A DNA stretch of 64,000 nt, taken from assembly GCA_030840805.1 (NCBI GenBank), contig JAVEDU010000027.1, forward strand, positions 25,121 through 89,120, read 5' to 3'. Under the pieces are notes generated by a model that saw only the letters and a program-made list of their open reading frames with translations, had not been told where the DNA came from and made no database searches. The DNA is from Actinomycetota bacterium (GTDB lineage Bacteria > Actinomycetota > Actinomycetes > Mycobacteriales > HKI-0501). Below, piece by piece: positions 52,720 through 61,847 of this stretch. A program made the position numbers and the translations under genes. Numbering within the stretch: position 1 is the first letter of the stretch; each line of letters opens with the position of its first letter.

Positions 52720-53948
52720 GAGTCGATCCGATGCACCGGGCGCTGGCCGATCTTGCCGAGGGCAGAGCCGTGGTGCTTGCGCACCACGAGGGCTCCCGAA
52801 GCCAGGGTGATCTCGTCTTTGCCGCGGATCTGGCCACGCCGGCGCTGGTCTCCTTCATCGTGGGTCACACCGCCGGCCATGTCTGCGTCGCTCTCCCCGA
52901 GCGCGATGCCGATCGTCTCGCTCTACCGGCGGTGGTGGCAGCCGATCAGGAACGTCGAGGCGCGGCATACGCCGTGAGCGCCGACGCCGGTGCGGGCATC
53001 GGCACAGGCATCTCGGCAACCGACCGTGCGCGCACGATCCGGCTGCTCGCGGATCCAGGTACGGCCCCCGCCGACCTCACCAGGCCCGGACACATTTTGC
53101 CGGTCCGAACGGACATCGATGGTGTCCTGAGCAGTCCGAGTCGCGCGGACGCGGCGGTAGACCTGATGGTCCTGGCCGGTAGACGTCCGGCCGGCGTGCT
53201 CGCCGGGATCGTGAGCGGGGACGACCCGATGAGCATGGCGCACGGTGAGGAACTACGGCGCTTCGCCGATCGGCACAACCTCGCCCTGGTGTCGATCGCG
53301 GGTCTTGTCGAGCACCGGCGCAAGGTCCACACGGTCGTGACGGAGGCGGCGCCGGCACGTCTGCCGCTGGAGCAGGGGGAGTTCACGGCGGTCGGCTACC
53401 GGAACTCCGATGACGGCAGGGAGCATCTCGCACTGGTGTTCGGCGACATCGGGGACGGCCTCGGCGTCGTGGTGGGTGTCCACTCCGAATGCCAGCTCGG
53501 TGACGTGTTCGGGTCCTTGCAATGCCGATGCGCCGCTCACCTCGATCTCGCGCTGTCCACCATCGTTCGTGAGGGGCGCGGGGTGCTGCTGTACATCCGC
53601 AGCGGAGGCGCGGGCAGCGGCCTCCTGGCGGCCCTGACCGCGCACGAGCACGGGCGCGCGGGTTGCCGGACCGACGCGACCCTCCGTCCGGAGGCGCTCT
53701 GTGAATCGCCGGACTACCTGGCCGGCACGTCGATCCTCGCGGCCCTCGGTGTCCGCACCCTACGGCTCCTCGGCGATGACAAGGTGCGGGGCGTTGCGCC
53801 GCGCCATCGGGAGCCCGACGCGGGCGCGCTCGCCGCGGTACGGACGCATCTCCCGAGCGCGTCCTGTCCCGGCAGCCCGCCTGTGCGCCACGAACGACAC
53901 GACAAGGGGCGACGAGCTGTTCGGGTCGCTACGGGCGCCCCGGTCTGA
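52716..53948 (+). CDS. RibBA-like protein with eroded active sites
   Basis: A 410-residue protein that aligns end to end with bifunctional DHBP synthase/GTP cyclohydrolase II. RibB-like parts are GDLVFAADLATPALVSFI, TGISATDRARTIRLLADP, RPGHILPVR and AAVDLMVLAGRRPAGV. RibA-like parts are HSECQLGDVFGSLQCRC (zinc cysteines kept) and YLAGTSILAALGVRTLRLL. However the acidic DDxxRENEGD loop reads HHEGSRSQGD, the RibB catalytic Glu and second His are lost, and the GCHII QEGRGIGL and TNNPxK blocks read SGGAGSGLL and GDDKVRG. It is probably not a normal riboflavin enzyme. ATG 52716 is preferred for its overlap; ATG 52710 is possible. Confidence 0.75.
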   Translation: MRVDPMHRALADLAEGRAVVLAHHEGSRSQGDLVFAADLATPALVSFIVGHTAGHVCVALPERDADRLALPAVVAADQERRGAAYAVSADAGAGIGTGISATDRARTIRLLADPGTAPADLTRPGHILPVRTDIDGVLSSPSRADAAVDLMVLAGRRPAGVLAGIVSGDDPMSMAHGEELRRFADRHNLALVSIAGLVEHRRKVHTVVTEAAPARLPLEQGEFTAVGYRNSDDGREHLALVFGDIGDGLGVVVGVHSECQLGDVFGSLQCRCAAHLDLALSTIVREGRGVLLYIRSGGAGSGLLAALTAHEHGRAGCRTDATLRPEALCESPDYLAGTSILAALGVRTLRLLGDDKVRGVAPRHREPDAGALAAVRTHLPSASCPGSPPVRHERHDKGRRAVRVATGAPV

Positions 53949-54478
53949 ACACCGGCTCTCGACGGCTGACGATGCTGCCGAAAGGCGGGGTGTCGCCCGA
54001 GTTCACGTGATCAGCGGGTTACCGCGACTACCCGGTGACCCATCTCGTGGCGTCCGGGCGGTGCCGGTCCACAGTGGAGCCGGTGCCGGCGTTCTCACCG
54101 TGTCGGGCTCGCGATGCAGCGCTCCTCCAGTGGTCGGACAAGCGCCGCCACCCCCCGTGACCCTCTTTCAGGGCGTCGATCGCCGGTCGGCGCGTCCAGC
54201 GGACCGCTCGGCGCAGCAAGATGGCCGCCTGTCGAGGGCCTCGGACGGCTGTCTTGCCGTGGCGAGCCGCCGGGGCGAGCGTGTGTCCACCTCGGAGCCG
54301 CACGGGCGCCGCGTCTTGTTTTCGTTGCGAAAACGGTTCGGCCCGGCATGCCGTCCGGCGTCGTCCTCGATGAGAAGAGGTGCGCCCGGAGAGGTCGACA
54401 CCTCCTGCGCACCGTCGCCTGGAATGGCGACCTGCTGCACCGTCCCCAGCCACGCCAGCTGACGTAGGGAGCACATAC
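53949..54478. other. 530-base intergenic region before the CocE-type gene
   Basis: No gene is supported; the open frames here are shadows. It holds an A/T-containing inverted repeat at 54318-54334 and a ribosome-binding site GGGAG before 54479. Confidence 0.5.
54318..54334. promoter_or_regulatory. Inverted repeat GTTTTCG-TTG-CGAAAAC
   Basis: A perfect 7-bp inverted repeat with a three-base centre lies 145 bases before the CocE-type gene in otherwise GC-rich DNA. It looks like a regulator-binding site, not a terminator. Confidence 0.5.
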
Positions 54479-56389
54479 ATGCGGGTGACCGGGTTGTTGA
54501 CAGGCGGTCGTAGGCCAGCGTTGGCGCTGCTCGCGGCCGTGACCATCGCCGTGCCTCTGTTCCTGTCCACGGGGACGAGCGGAGCGGCCACCGGAGCGCT
54601 GGGCGTTCCGGTTGCCCACGGCGCAGCGACGGGCGCGGCGCCCGCAAAGTGCTCGTACACCACGCGCAACGATGTCCCGGCCCGCATGCGGGACGGCACC
54701 ATCCTTCGTTCCAATGTGTTCACGCCGGCCGGATCGGGGCGGTTCCCCGTCGTCCTGCTCCGGCTTCCCTACGACAAGGAGGCCGCGCAGACCTACGTCT
54801 ACGCCTCGCCGGCTTTCTACGCGGAGCACTGCTACGTGGTGGTGGTCCAGGACGTACGCGGCCAGTACAAGTCCGGGGGCACGTTCTACACCTTTCGTGA
54901 CGAGGCGAAGGACGGCTACGACACCGTGGAGTGGGCGGCCCGCCTCCCCCACGCCAACGGCAAGGTGGGGATGTACGGCTTCTCGTATCCCGGCGCCAGC
55001 CAGTGGCTTGCCGCCACCCTTCGGCCGCCGAGCCTCGTGACGATCATCCCGGCGATGACGGCGTCGGACTACTACGACGGCTGGACCTACGAGGGCGGTG
55101 CCTTGATGCAGTCCTTCGCCGAGAGCTGGCCGCTCACGACCCTCGCGAACAGTGCCGTCCGGCGGTACGCAGACGGCGCCGAGCTCGACGCGAGCATGGA
55201 CCGCGCCGCCCAGGACCTGCACGGCAAGTGGTACTGGCAGCTGCCGCTCAAGGACTTCGCGCCCTTGCGGCCCAAGGACCCGAGAGTGGCGCCCTACTTC
55301 TACGACTGGCTGAAGCACCCGACCAACGATGCCTACTGGCAACAGTGGAGCATCCGGTCGCGCTACCAGCAGGTGACCGTGCCCACGCTGAACTTCGACG
55401 GCTGGTACGACATCTTCGTCAAGGGCGCACTCGAGAACTACCAGGGGATACGCAAGCAGGGCGGGTCCACAGTGGCCAGACAGGGCAGTCAGCTCGTCGT
55501 CGGCCCCTGGGCGCACCTGCCGTGGGAGCGCAAGGTGGGCCAGCTCGACTTCGGCCCCCTGGCGGAGAACCCCATCGACGGACTGCAGCTCCGGTGGTTC
55601 GACTACTGGCTCAAGGGGATCGAGAACGGGGTGGACGAGGACCCGGCGGTCCGGGTGTTCGTGATGGGTGCGAACAAGTGGCGCACCGCCGACACCTGGC
55701 CACTCCCGGGCACGCGATACGAGAAGTACTACCTGCACAGCAAGGGCAATGCGAACACCCTGACCGGCTCGGGTGTGCTGAGCACGGAACGACCGTCTCG
55801 TTCGGCCGATGGTGGGTCCGCGACGGACAGCTATGTGTACGACCCGAGGAATCCGGTGCCCAGCTACGGCGGCCGCTTCCAGTCCTCGGTGCCCGACGGT
55901 CCGCAGGACCAGCGCGTCGTCGAGCAGCGGCCCGACGTCCTCGTGTACAGCACGCCTCCGCTGAAGAAGAGCGTCGAGGTGACCGGGCCCATCTCGGTCA
56001 CCCTCTACGCGGCCTCGTCGGCACCCGATACGGACTGGACCGCCAAGCTGACAGACGTTCACCCGGACGGTTCGTCGATGCTCGTCGAGTACGGAGTCCA
56101 GCGCGCCAGATATCGGGTGTCCCAGGTGAGGCCGTCGCTGATCACGCCGCACAAGATCTACGAGTACACGATCGAGGTGTGGCCGACGAGCAACCTGTTC
56201 AAGGCCGGGCACCAGGTCCGGCTGGAGATCTCCAGCAGCAACTTCCCGATGTGGGATCGCAACCCGAACACCGGCCGGCCGTTCGCCCGGGACGCGGAGT
56301 TGCGGTCCGCCCACCAGACGATCTACCACGACGCCGCACACCCGTCCGGGATCACCCTGCCCATCATGCCGGAGCCGATCGCGGAGTAG
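54479..56389 (+). CDS. Secreted CocE/NonD family acyl hydrolase
   Basis: A 636-residue exported serine hydrolase of the CocE / X-Pro dipeptidyl-peptidase class. A signal peptide (about 40 residues, ending near SGAATG) is followed by the alpha/beta hydrolase core with Ser in GFSYPGAS (about 169), Asp in GWYDIF (about 310) and His in GPWAHL (about 345), then a C-terminal jelly-roll (VEVTGPISVTLYAASSAPDTDW). Members cleave esters such as cocaine, glutaryl-ACA or Xaa-Pro peptides. It may process the compound outside the cell before import by the island transporter; this is inference from position. Confidence 0.9.
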   Translation: MRVTGLLTGGRRPALALLAAVTIAVPLFLSTGTSGAATGALGVPVAHGAATGAAPAKCSYTTRNDVPARMRDGTILRSNVFTPAGSGRFPVVLLRLPYDKEAAQTYVYASPAFYAEHCYVVVVQDVRGQYKSGGTFYTFRDEAKDGYDTVEWAARLPHANGKVGMYGFSYPGASQWLAATLRPPSLVTIIPAMTASDYYDGWTYEGGALMQSFAESWPLTTLANSAVRRYADGAELDASMDRAAQDLHGKWYWQLPLKDFAPLRPKDPRVAPYFYDWLKHPTNDAYWQQWSIRSRYQQVTVPTLNFDGWYDIFVKGALENYQGIRKQGGSTVARQGSQLVVGPWAHLPWERKVGQLDFGPLAENPIDGLQLRWFDYWLKGIENGVDEDPAVRVFVMGANKWRTADTWPLPGTRYEKYYLHSKGNANTLTGSGVLSTERPSRSADGGSATDSYVYDPRNPVPSYGGRFQSSVPDGPQDQRVVEQRPDVLVYSTPPLKKSVEVTGPISVTLYAASSAPDTDWTAKLTDVHPDGSSMLVEYGVQRARYRVSQVRPSLITPHKIYEYTIEVWPTSNLFKAGHQVRLEISSSNFPMWDRNPNTGRPFARDAELRSAHQTIYHDAAHPSGITLPIMPEPIAE

Positions 56390-56404
56390 CCGTGGCGGCC
56401 GGAG

Positions 56405-56442
56405 GCGAGGGACCGGGGAATGGCGAACCCCGGGTCCCTCGC
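56405..56442. terminator. Hairpin terminator between convergent genes
   Basis: GCGAGGGAC-CGGGG pairs with CCCCG-G-GTCCCTCGC (one bulged G) 15 bases after the hydrolase stop. It marks the right end of the catabolic island genes. Confidence 0.75.
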
Positions 56443-56577
56443 TCGCCGCCCCGGAACGGATCACCGACACCGGCGACGTGCCGTGCCCCTTGCAGCCCTG
56501 GCCGGTGCGGGACGACAGGCCGTGCTACCGGCGGACCGCCCGTCGAACCAGCCCGCAGTCTGCCGCCCGGCGGGCTC

Positions 56578-58086
56578 TCAGACCGGCGTGGAACGGCCAC
56601 GCTTGGCGGCGTAGAGGTTGTCGTCGGCGCGGATGAGCATCTGCAGGGTCGTTTCGCCGGGATGGCGCAGCGCGCTGCCCGCGGTGTAGGTGACGCCGTG
56701 CGGGTGGGCCCAGCGCTGGGCGAGGCGGGCGAGGACCGCGTCGATGCCGTCCTGGCCGGACGTGGGCAGGAGTACCGCGAACTCGTCCCCGCCGAGGCGG
56801 GCGGTGACGTCGCCGTCGCGGACGCAGCCGCGCAAGGTCTCGGCGAACGAGGCGAGGACGTCGTCGCCGGCGGTGTGCCCGTGGATGTCGTTGACCGGCT
56901 TGAACCGGTCGAGGTCGAAGACCACCACGGCGCCGCCGACCGGCAGCTGGGTGAGCGCGGCGTCGAATCCGCGCCGGTTCGCCGCGCCGGTGAGCGGGTC
57001 GGTGGCGGCGGCCTCGTCCAGGCTGCAGACCTCTCGGAGGCGGGCCAGCACCGGCCCTGCCTGGGCGGACAGCAGGGTGAGAACCTGATGGCCGAACACG
57101 TCCGCCCCGCGCCGCCCGGCGGCCCACCACACGACGATCACGCCGAACGTGCCGCCCTCCCCCGGCAGCGGGATGTAGAGGACGGACCCGGCGCCGAACA
57201 CGGAGACGAAACGGGGGGAGACCAGCGGGCTGGTCGAGGCGTCGGGGATGAACAGCGGAGCCCCGGTGCGCATCACGGTGCCCACTCCGGACTGCTCGGC
57301 GTCCATGTCGATCCGGGCGGCGGCGAAGTCGGCGCCCCGGCCGACACCGCCGCGGGCGACCAGCACCGAGGAACCTGGATCCTCGGTGACGATGACCCGG
57401 ACGCCCTCGGCGGCGAGCAGCTGTCCGGCCAGGCCGGCGACCAGCTGCGCCGCCTGCGCCTCACTGGTCGCCTCGACGATCTGGCCCAGGCTGCGGTGCA
57501 GGAACAGCACCTCGGCCCGGGCGTGCCGGTGCCAGGCCGCGGCCAGCGCGATCAGCTCCCCGACGGCGGCGGAGACCATGATCGTCACGGTCAGCTCCAC
57601 CAGCGCGTCGTGCTGGCGGCCCAGGGTCGCCGCGCCGGCCAGCGCCGCGAGCGCGACCCCGCCCACTCCGAGGGTGCGGCCCGGACGCAGGGTCAGCCCG
57701 GTATAGGCGAACACCGCCCCGTACAGGACGGTGTAGTGCAGCAGCGCCCCCGACGCGGCCCCGACGGTGGCCGACAGCAGCAGCACCGCCCACACCGGCG
57801 GTACCGCACTCGTCCACCCCGGCAGGCGGCGCCACGGCACCGCCAACTGCAGCAGCGCCGTGACCCAGCCCGCCGCAGCGGCCCACAGCTGTCCGGCCTG
57901 CGGCGCGGCGACGAACGGCGCCACGAGCACGATGTAGGCGCTGCCGACGGCGAACAGCAGCGCGGAAAGGCGCCCGTTGCGCACCCGGGTCGCCCCCGGG
58001 TCACCCTCGCCGAGCAGCCGTTCCGCAGCCGCGATCAGACGCAGCGAGGAAACCTCGGGTATCGGGACGCCCGGCAGGATGCTCAC
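56578..58086 (-). CDS. Membrane GAF-GGDEF diguanylate cyclase
   Basis: A 502-residue membrane protein: about six helices (residues 35-185), a GAF-like sensor (residues 200-340) and a diguanylate cyclase with ARLGGDEFAVLL. The inhibitory site RDGD lies exactly five residues before GGDEF, so product inhibition is expected. The GTG start overlaps the upstream EAL gene stop by four bases. A cyclase and a phosphodiesterase are thus made together. Confidence 0.9.
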   Translation of the reverse strand: MSILPGVPIPEVSSLRLIAAAERLLGEGDPGATRVRNGRLSALLFAVGSAYIVLVAPFVAAPQAGQLWAAAAGWVTALLQLAVPWRRLPGWTSAVPPVWAVLLLSATVGAASGALLHYTVLYGAVFAYTGLTLRPGRTLGVGGVALAALAGAATLGRQHDALVELTVTIMVSAAVGELIALAAAWHRHARAEVLFLHRSLGQIVEATSEAQAAQLVAGLAGQLLAAEGVRVIVTEDPGSSVLVARGGVGRGADFAAARIDMDAEQSGVGTVMRTGAPLFIPDASTSPLVSPRFVSVFGAGSVLYIPLPGEGGTFGVIVVWWAAGRRGADVFGHQVLTLLSAQAGPVLARLREVCSLDEAAATDPLTGAANRRGFDAALTQLPVGGAVVVFDLDRFKPVNDIHGHTAGDDVLASFAETLRGCVRDGDVTARLGGDEFAVLLPTSGQDGIDAVLARLAQRWAHPHGVTYTAGSALRHPGETTLQMLIRADDNLYAAKRGRSTPV

Positions 58087-59339
58087 CGCTCGGAGACGAG
58101 CGGCGAAGTGGCGGTGGGATAGCCGTCGAGCGCCGGTGCGGCGGTGGGCGGCGAGAACAGGTAACCCTGCGCCAGGGTGACCCCGAGGCCCGCCAGGGTG
58201 TCGAGTTCGGCATGGGTCTCGACGCCCTCGGCGATCAGCTGCGCGCCGGAGGTCCGGGCCAGGGTGACCAGCGCCGCGGCGAGGGCCTGCCGGACGGGGT
58301 CGAGTTCGATGTCCCGGACCAGGGAGATGTCCATCTTGATGATGTCGGGGTGCAGGTTGAGGATGTGGCGGAAGCTGGAGTAGCCGGCGCCGACATCATC
58401 GATGGCGAGCCGGACACCGGCGGCCCGGTGCGGTTCCAGCGCCCGGACGAGCGCGGGATAGTCCGCAACCGGGGCGTGCTCGGTGATCTCGAGGATCACC
58501 CGCCGCCGGTCGGCGGCGGCGAGGAGCTCGGCCGCCTCGTCGCTGACGACGGCGGCGGGGGAGAGATTGATGCTGACCACCGGGGGCATGTCGGGCCGGT
58601 CGAGCAGGGCCAGGGCCGACGCGGCGCAGGCGAGTTCCAGGGCGGTCCGCAGCCCGACCGTCTCGGCGTCGGCGAACCACTCGTCGGGGCGCCCGGGTGG
58701 GCCGTCGAACCGCGTCAGCGCCTCGGCCTCGACGGCGGCGCCGGTGTGGACGTCCACGATCGGCTGGAGGACCACCCGCCGTCCCACGCCGTCGATCGCC
58801 CGTACGGTCCGTTCCCGGGTGGCGATCCCCCTCCCGTGCGCGAGCCCGGCCTGGTCGGCGAGCGCGCCGAGCAACCCGGCGAGCATCTCCAGGACCGCGA
58901 CGTCCCGGTCGGCGAGGTCGGGGCGGGCGGCGTTCGAGGTACAGCACAGCATTCCGCGGACCCGGCCGTCGCCGTGCCGGATCGGTACGCCGATGTAGGA
59001 GCCGACGTTCAGCGCGGCGGTCACCGGCAGGTCTCGGGTGGCGGGATTCGCGCGGGCGTCGGTGATGACGTTCGGCAGTCGCCCGTCGAGCACCCGGACG
59101 CAGAACGACCCGTCGAGCAGGTCGGTGCTGCCGAGGGCCGGGCCGGCGTGCGGGTCCTCGGCGTCGACGTGCGAGAACAACTGCTGCCCGGAGTCGAGCT
59201 CCGAGGCCCACGCCACGTCCATCCCCAGGTGGGTCCGCGCGTGTTGCAGAACTCGCTCCGCCAGCGCGTTGTACTCCGCCCAACCGTCGGGCGCAGTCGC
59301 GTGTGGTCCGGTCGCGGGAAGGGGAACAGGCGAACGCAT
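58083..59339 (-). CDS. GAF-EAL cyclic-di-GMP phosphodiesterase
   Basis: A 418-residue soluble protein. A GAF domain (residues 20-170, with GSYIGVPIRHGDGRVRGMLCC) precedes an EAL domain with all catalytic elements: EAEALTRF, SINLSP, ILEITEH, AIDDVGAGYSSF, IKMDISLV, AEGVET, AQGYLF. It should hydrolyse c-di-GMP to pGpG. ATG 59339 is chosen for GGAG five bases upstream. It is translationally coupled to the GGDEF gene. Confidence 0.9.
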   Translation of the reverse strand: MRSPVPLPATGPHATAPDGWAEYNALAERVLQHARTHLGMDVAWASELDSGQQLFSHVDAEDPHAGPALGSTDLLDGSFCVRVLDGRLPNVITDARANPATRDLPVTAALNVGSYIGVPIRHGDGRVRGMLCCTSNAARPDLADRDVAVLEMLAGLLGALADQAGLAHGRGIATRERTVRAIDGVGRRVVLQPIVDVHTGAAVEAEALTRFDGPPGRPDEWFADAETVGLRTALELACAASALALLDRPDMPPVVSINLSPAAVVSDEAAELLAAADRRRVILEITEHAPVADYPALVRALEPHRAAGVRLAIDDVGAGYSSFRHILNLHPDIIKMDISLVRDIELDPVRQALAAALVTLARTSGAQLIAEGVETHAELDTLAGLGVTLAQGYLFSPPTAAPALDGYPTATSPLVSER

Positions 59340-59565
59340 CGGAACTCCAGGAGCAGGGGGGAGGGGGTGACGCCGCGTCATCTCCCTCCATCGACCGCTC
59401 GAGGGGATCGGTGGAGCACAAGCGGACGTGGCGTCGCTTACAGGGCATACCCGGGCACGGCGGCGCCGCGAGGTGCCGGCCGGCACGGTGCGGTGCGGGC
59501 CGCTTTCGTCCGGAGGGCTCTCCCCCGGGTCGACTACCGCCGCGGGGCGACCTGGTCGGTGGCCA

Positions 59566-60939
59566 CTACATCGAGACCGCCGCTTCGAGGTTGGCGACCA
59601 CTCCACCGGCGAGCCGGTCGGCGTGGTGCATCAGCTCCCGCATCACCCGTCGTACGACTGTCGGGTTCTGGGTGGTGGCGAGGTCCCACCGGCCCGCGGG
59701 TCCCCCCGACGAGTGCCGGAACGCGACCGCCATCGTCACCGTGCCCGACATCGCGACGATGCAGCCCTGGTCGGCCAGCGCATGGTCGGCCGGAACGTGG
59801 GCCGTCCGCGCCCGCCAGTCGTCGTGGTGGTCCACGTCTGCGCCCATGACGAGCGCGAGCGGCGTGTCCGCCAGCAGTACCCGCTTCATCGCGGCGACAT
59901 CCGCCGGCGTCGAGTAGCCGTGCGGCAGCACCAGCGCGACGACGGGCCTCTGCGGCAGTCGGAGCAGCTCGCCGAGCAGTTGGCGTGCGGTGTTGCCGGC
60001 GGCCTCCCGCGGAATGCCGAGCATCATGCGCGCGCCGGCCTCCTGGAGCAGGTCCCAGGGGCAGAGTCCCGAGGTCTCCCGGTTCGGCAGCATCGGGATG
60101 GCGGCCACCGGGTCCGGGAGGCTCGGGAGCTCCGTCATCTCCCGTCCGTGGAACCAGCCCTGCTGGTACTCCGCGCCGACGCTCCGCGCCTCCGCCGTCC
60201 CCCCGGAGTCCTCGATGTTGCCGATGACGAGCGTCGCGCCGCTGCGCTCCGCCTCACCGAGGGCGGCGGTCAGGGTCGCCTCACCGAGGGCGATCCCCGC
60301 GGTCAGCAGGCGGTGGTCCAGCCGCACGACGTCCGGTTCCAGCACCGGGAGGAACGCCATCGACGTCGCGCTGTAGCCGATGTCGTCCAGCGACACGCCC
60401 CACCCGGCCGCGCGCGCCCGGCGTACCGACTCCAGCACCGCCCGGGGATGCCGGAGCGCGGACCGCCCGTCGATGTCGACGAACACCCGCAGTCGGGTCT
60501 CGGCCTCCCAGATGTCCGGCAGGAGGTCGTCCGGGCACGACTCGATCAGCGAGTCCGGGGCGACGTTCACGAACAGCGACACCGTCGGGTGGAGGTCGGC
60601 CGCCATCAGCGTCCGGAAGGCCAGGGCCCTGATCGCCCAGTCCAGCTCGCCGGCGCGCCCGATCGACCGCGCGGCCGCGAACAGCGCCGCCGGCCGGTGC
60701 AGCGGGCCCTCTGGGCCGCGGGCAAGTGCCTCGAAGCCCACGATCTGATCGTGCGCGATGTCGAGCACCGGCTGGAACGCGACACCGATCCGTCGCTCGT
60801 CGATGATCCGGCCGATCGTGCCGGCGTCCCATCCCGAGGGGCCGGGTTCCGGGTGGGCCAGCGCGGCGCGTCGTCCCGCGTTTCGGTAGCTCTGCTCGGC
60901 CTGACGGGGGAGCGGCCGCGCGGCCGGGCGGTCCGGCAC
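59566..60939 (-). CDS. Degenerate EAL protein with C-terminal DICT-like sensor domain
   Basis: A 457-residue protein. The EAL part keeps VGFEALARG, FVNVAP and LDDIGYSATSM but has VDIDGR where ITE-type Glu is expected and Arg for the catalytic Lys (VVRLDHRLL), so it is probably a c-di-GMP sensor or dead enzyme. Residues 265-457 (WDLLQEAGARMMLGIPREAA to MHHADRLAGG) resemble the DICT domain found with such proteins. GTG 60939 has GGGGAGG upstream and avoids a 99-residue Pro/Arg-rich extension from 61236. Confidence 0.75.
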   Translation of the reverse strand: MPDRPAARPLPRQAEQSYRNAGRRAALAHPEPGPSGWDAGTIGRIIDERRIGVAFQPVLDIAHDQIVGFEALARGPEGPLHRPAALFAAARSIGRAGELDWAIRALAFRTLMAADLHPTVSLFVNVAPDSLIESCPDDLLPDIWEAETRLRVFVDIDGRSALRHPRAVLESVRRARAAGWGVSLDDIGYSATSMAFLPVLEPDVVRLDHRLLTAGIALGEATLTAALGEAERSGATLVIGNIEDSGGTAEARSVGAEYQQGWFHGREMTELPSLPDPVAAIPMLPNRETSGLCPWDLLQEAGARMMLGIPREAAGNTARQLLGELLRLPQRPVVALVLPHGYSTPADVAAMKRVLLADTPLALVMGADVDHHDDWRARTAHVPADHALADQGCIVAMSGTVTMAVAFRHSSGGPAGRWDLATTQNPTVVRRVMRELMHHADRLAGGVVANLEAAVSM

Positions 60940-61346
60940 GTCCGGTGCCTCCCCGGCCTTCGTCGGGGGTCCACCGTGTCGGCTGTCCTCGCCCCGCTTC
61001 GGCGTCAGAGGCGACTCACCGTCACGGGACCACAGGATCCACCGGGTCGACTGCGGGCCGGACCGCGACGGCGGGCCGTGCGACTTCTGCTCCCACAACT
61101 TCAACGGTATGTGCTCCCTGTGCGACGTACGGCTCTCCTCGATGTTGTCGGCGGGCAAGTCCACGAGATGAGCAGACCGGTCCGTCTGTGGTGAGGGTCT
61201 CGTTGCCGGAGCGTCCGCGCATCGTGGTGGTTCCACTCCGCGGAGCGAGACGCCGAGAGGGGGACCTGAGGATGTCCATGTCGACTCGCGGGCGATTCCA
61301 CTCGGGGCTTCGCCGATGAAGCTGTGGGAGAACAGCGGCGGTTCCG
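60940..61346. other. Intergenic region with a cysteine-rich plus-strand frame
   Basis: No full gene is supported. One plus-strand frame, about 61049-61171, encodes VDCGPDRDGGPCDFC, then SHNFNGMCSLCDVR and a stop. Its strong third-position G/C and C-x2-C-x7-C-x2-C pattern look like coding, but there is no start codon except ATG 61111 within the motif. Confidence 0.35.
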
Positions 61347-61706
61347 GTGAGCGAGCCCCGGGAGCACCCGGTGGATCCTGAGGGAACGCGACGGCTGGGG
61401 GCGGCCGGAGCCGTCAGTGTCCTGATCGGAGCGGACAGGGGGCTCCTCCAGGACTGGCGCACGCGGACCGCGGAGCCGCCGGAGGGGCACCCGCTCGAGG
61501 GGGAGCCGTGCTTCGTCGCGCTGTCCACGACCCCCTCGTCGGTCCTCGTCGCCCGCCCCATGGCGGTACCCGACGGTGACGCCGAGGAGTGGGACGTGAG
61601 CATGAGCCACGACCCGCCGACCTGCCGGAGTGTGATGCGGGAGCCGCTCCACCACGCGGACCGCCTGGGTGGAGGCGTGCTGTGGGAGAGCGGGCACGAC
61701 CGTTGA
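61347..61706 (+). CDS. Detached DICT-like fragment paralogue
   Basis: A 119-residue ORF that resembles the C-terminal third of the neighbouring EAL-DICT protein: VLIGADRGLLQDWRTRT against VMGADVDHHDDWRARTA, and TCRSVMREPLHHADRLGGG against VVRRVMRELMHHADRLAGG. It lies on the opposite strand and lacks the first part of the domain. It is either a truncated duplicate or a small stand-alone protein. GTG 61347 start uncertain. Confidence 0.5.
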   Translation: MSEPREHPVDPEGTRRLGAAGAVSVLIGADRGLLQDWRTRTAEPPEGHPLEGEPCFVALSTTPSSVLVARPMAVPDGDAEEWDVSMSHDPPTCRSVMREPLHHADRLGGGVLWESGHDR

Positions 61707-61847
61707 CGCGACGGATTCTCGGTACCGCGACCGCCGCCGACGGGGTCGGGTGAGCCACCGCGTCGCCTGAGCCCGTCGGCACGTGGCGCGCGGGACGGCC
61801 TACGCGAGATCACGCGGGCGGGCCGGCGCGCTCGGCGCCCGGTCGGG

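Noticed and set aside
60940..61236. Extension of the EAL-DICT gene to ATG 61236
   Set aside because: The extra 99 residues are low complexity, and GTG 60939 has a good ribosome-binding site.
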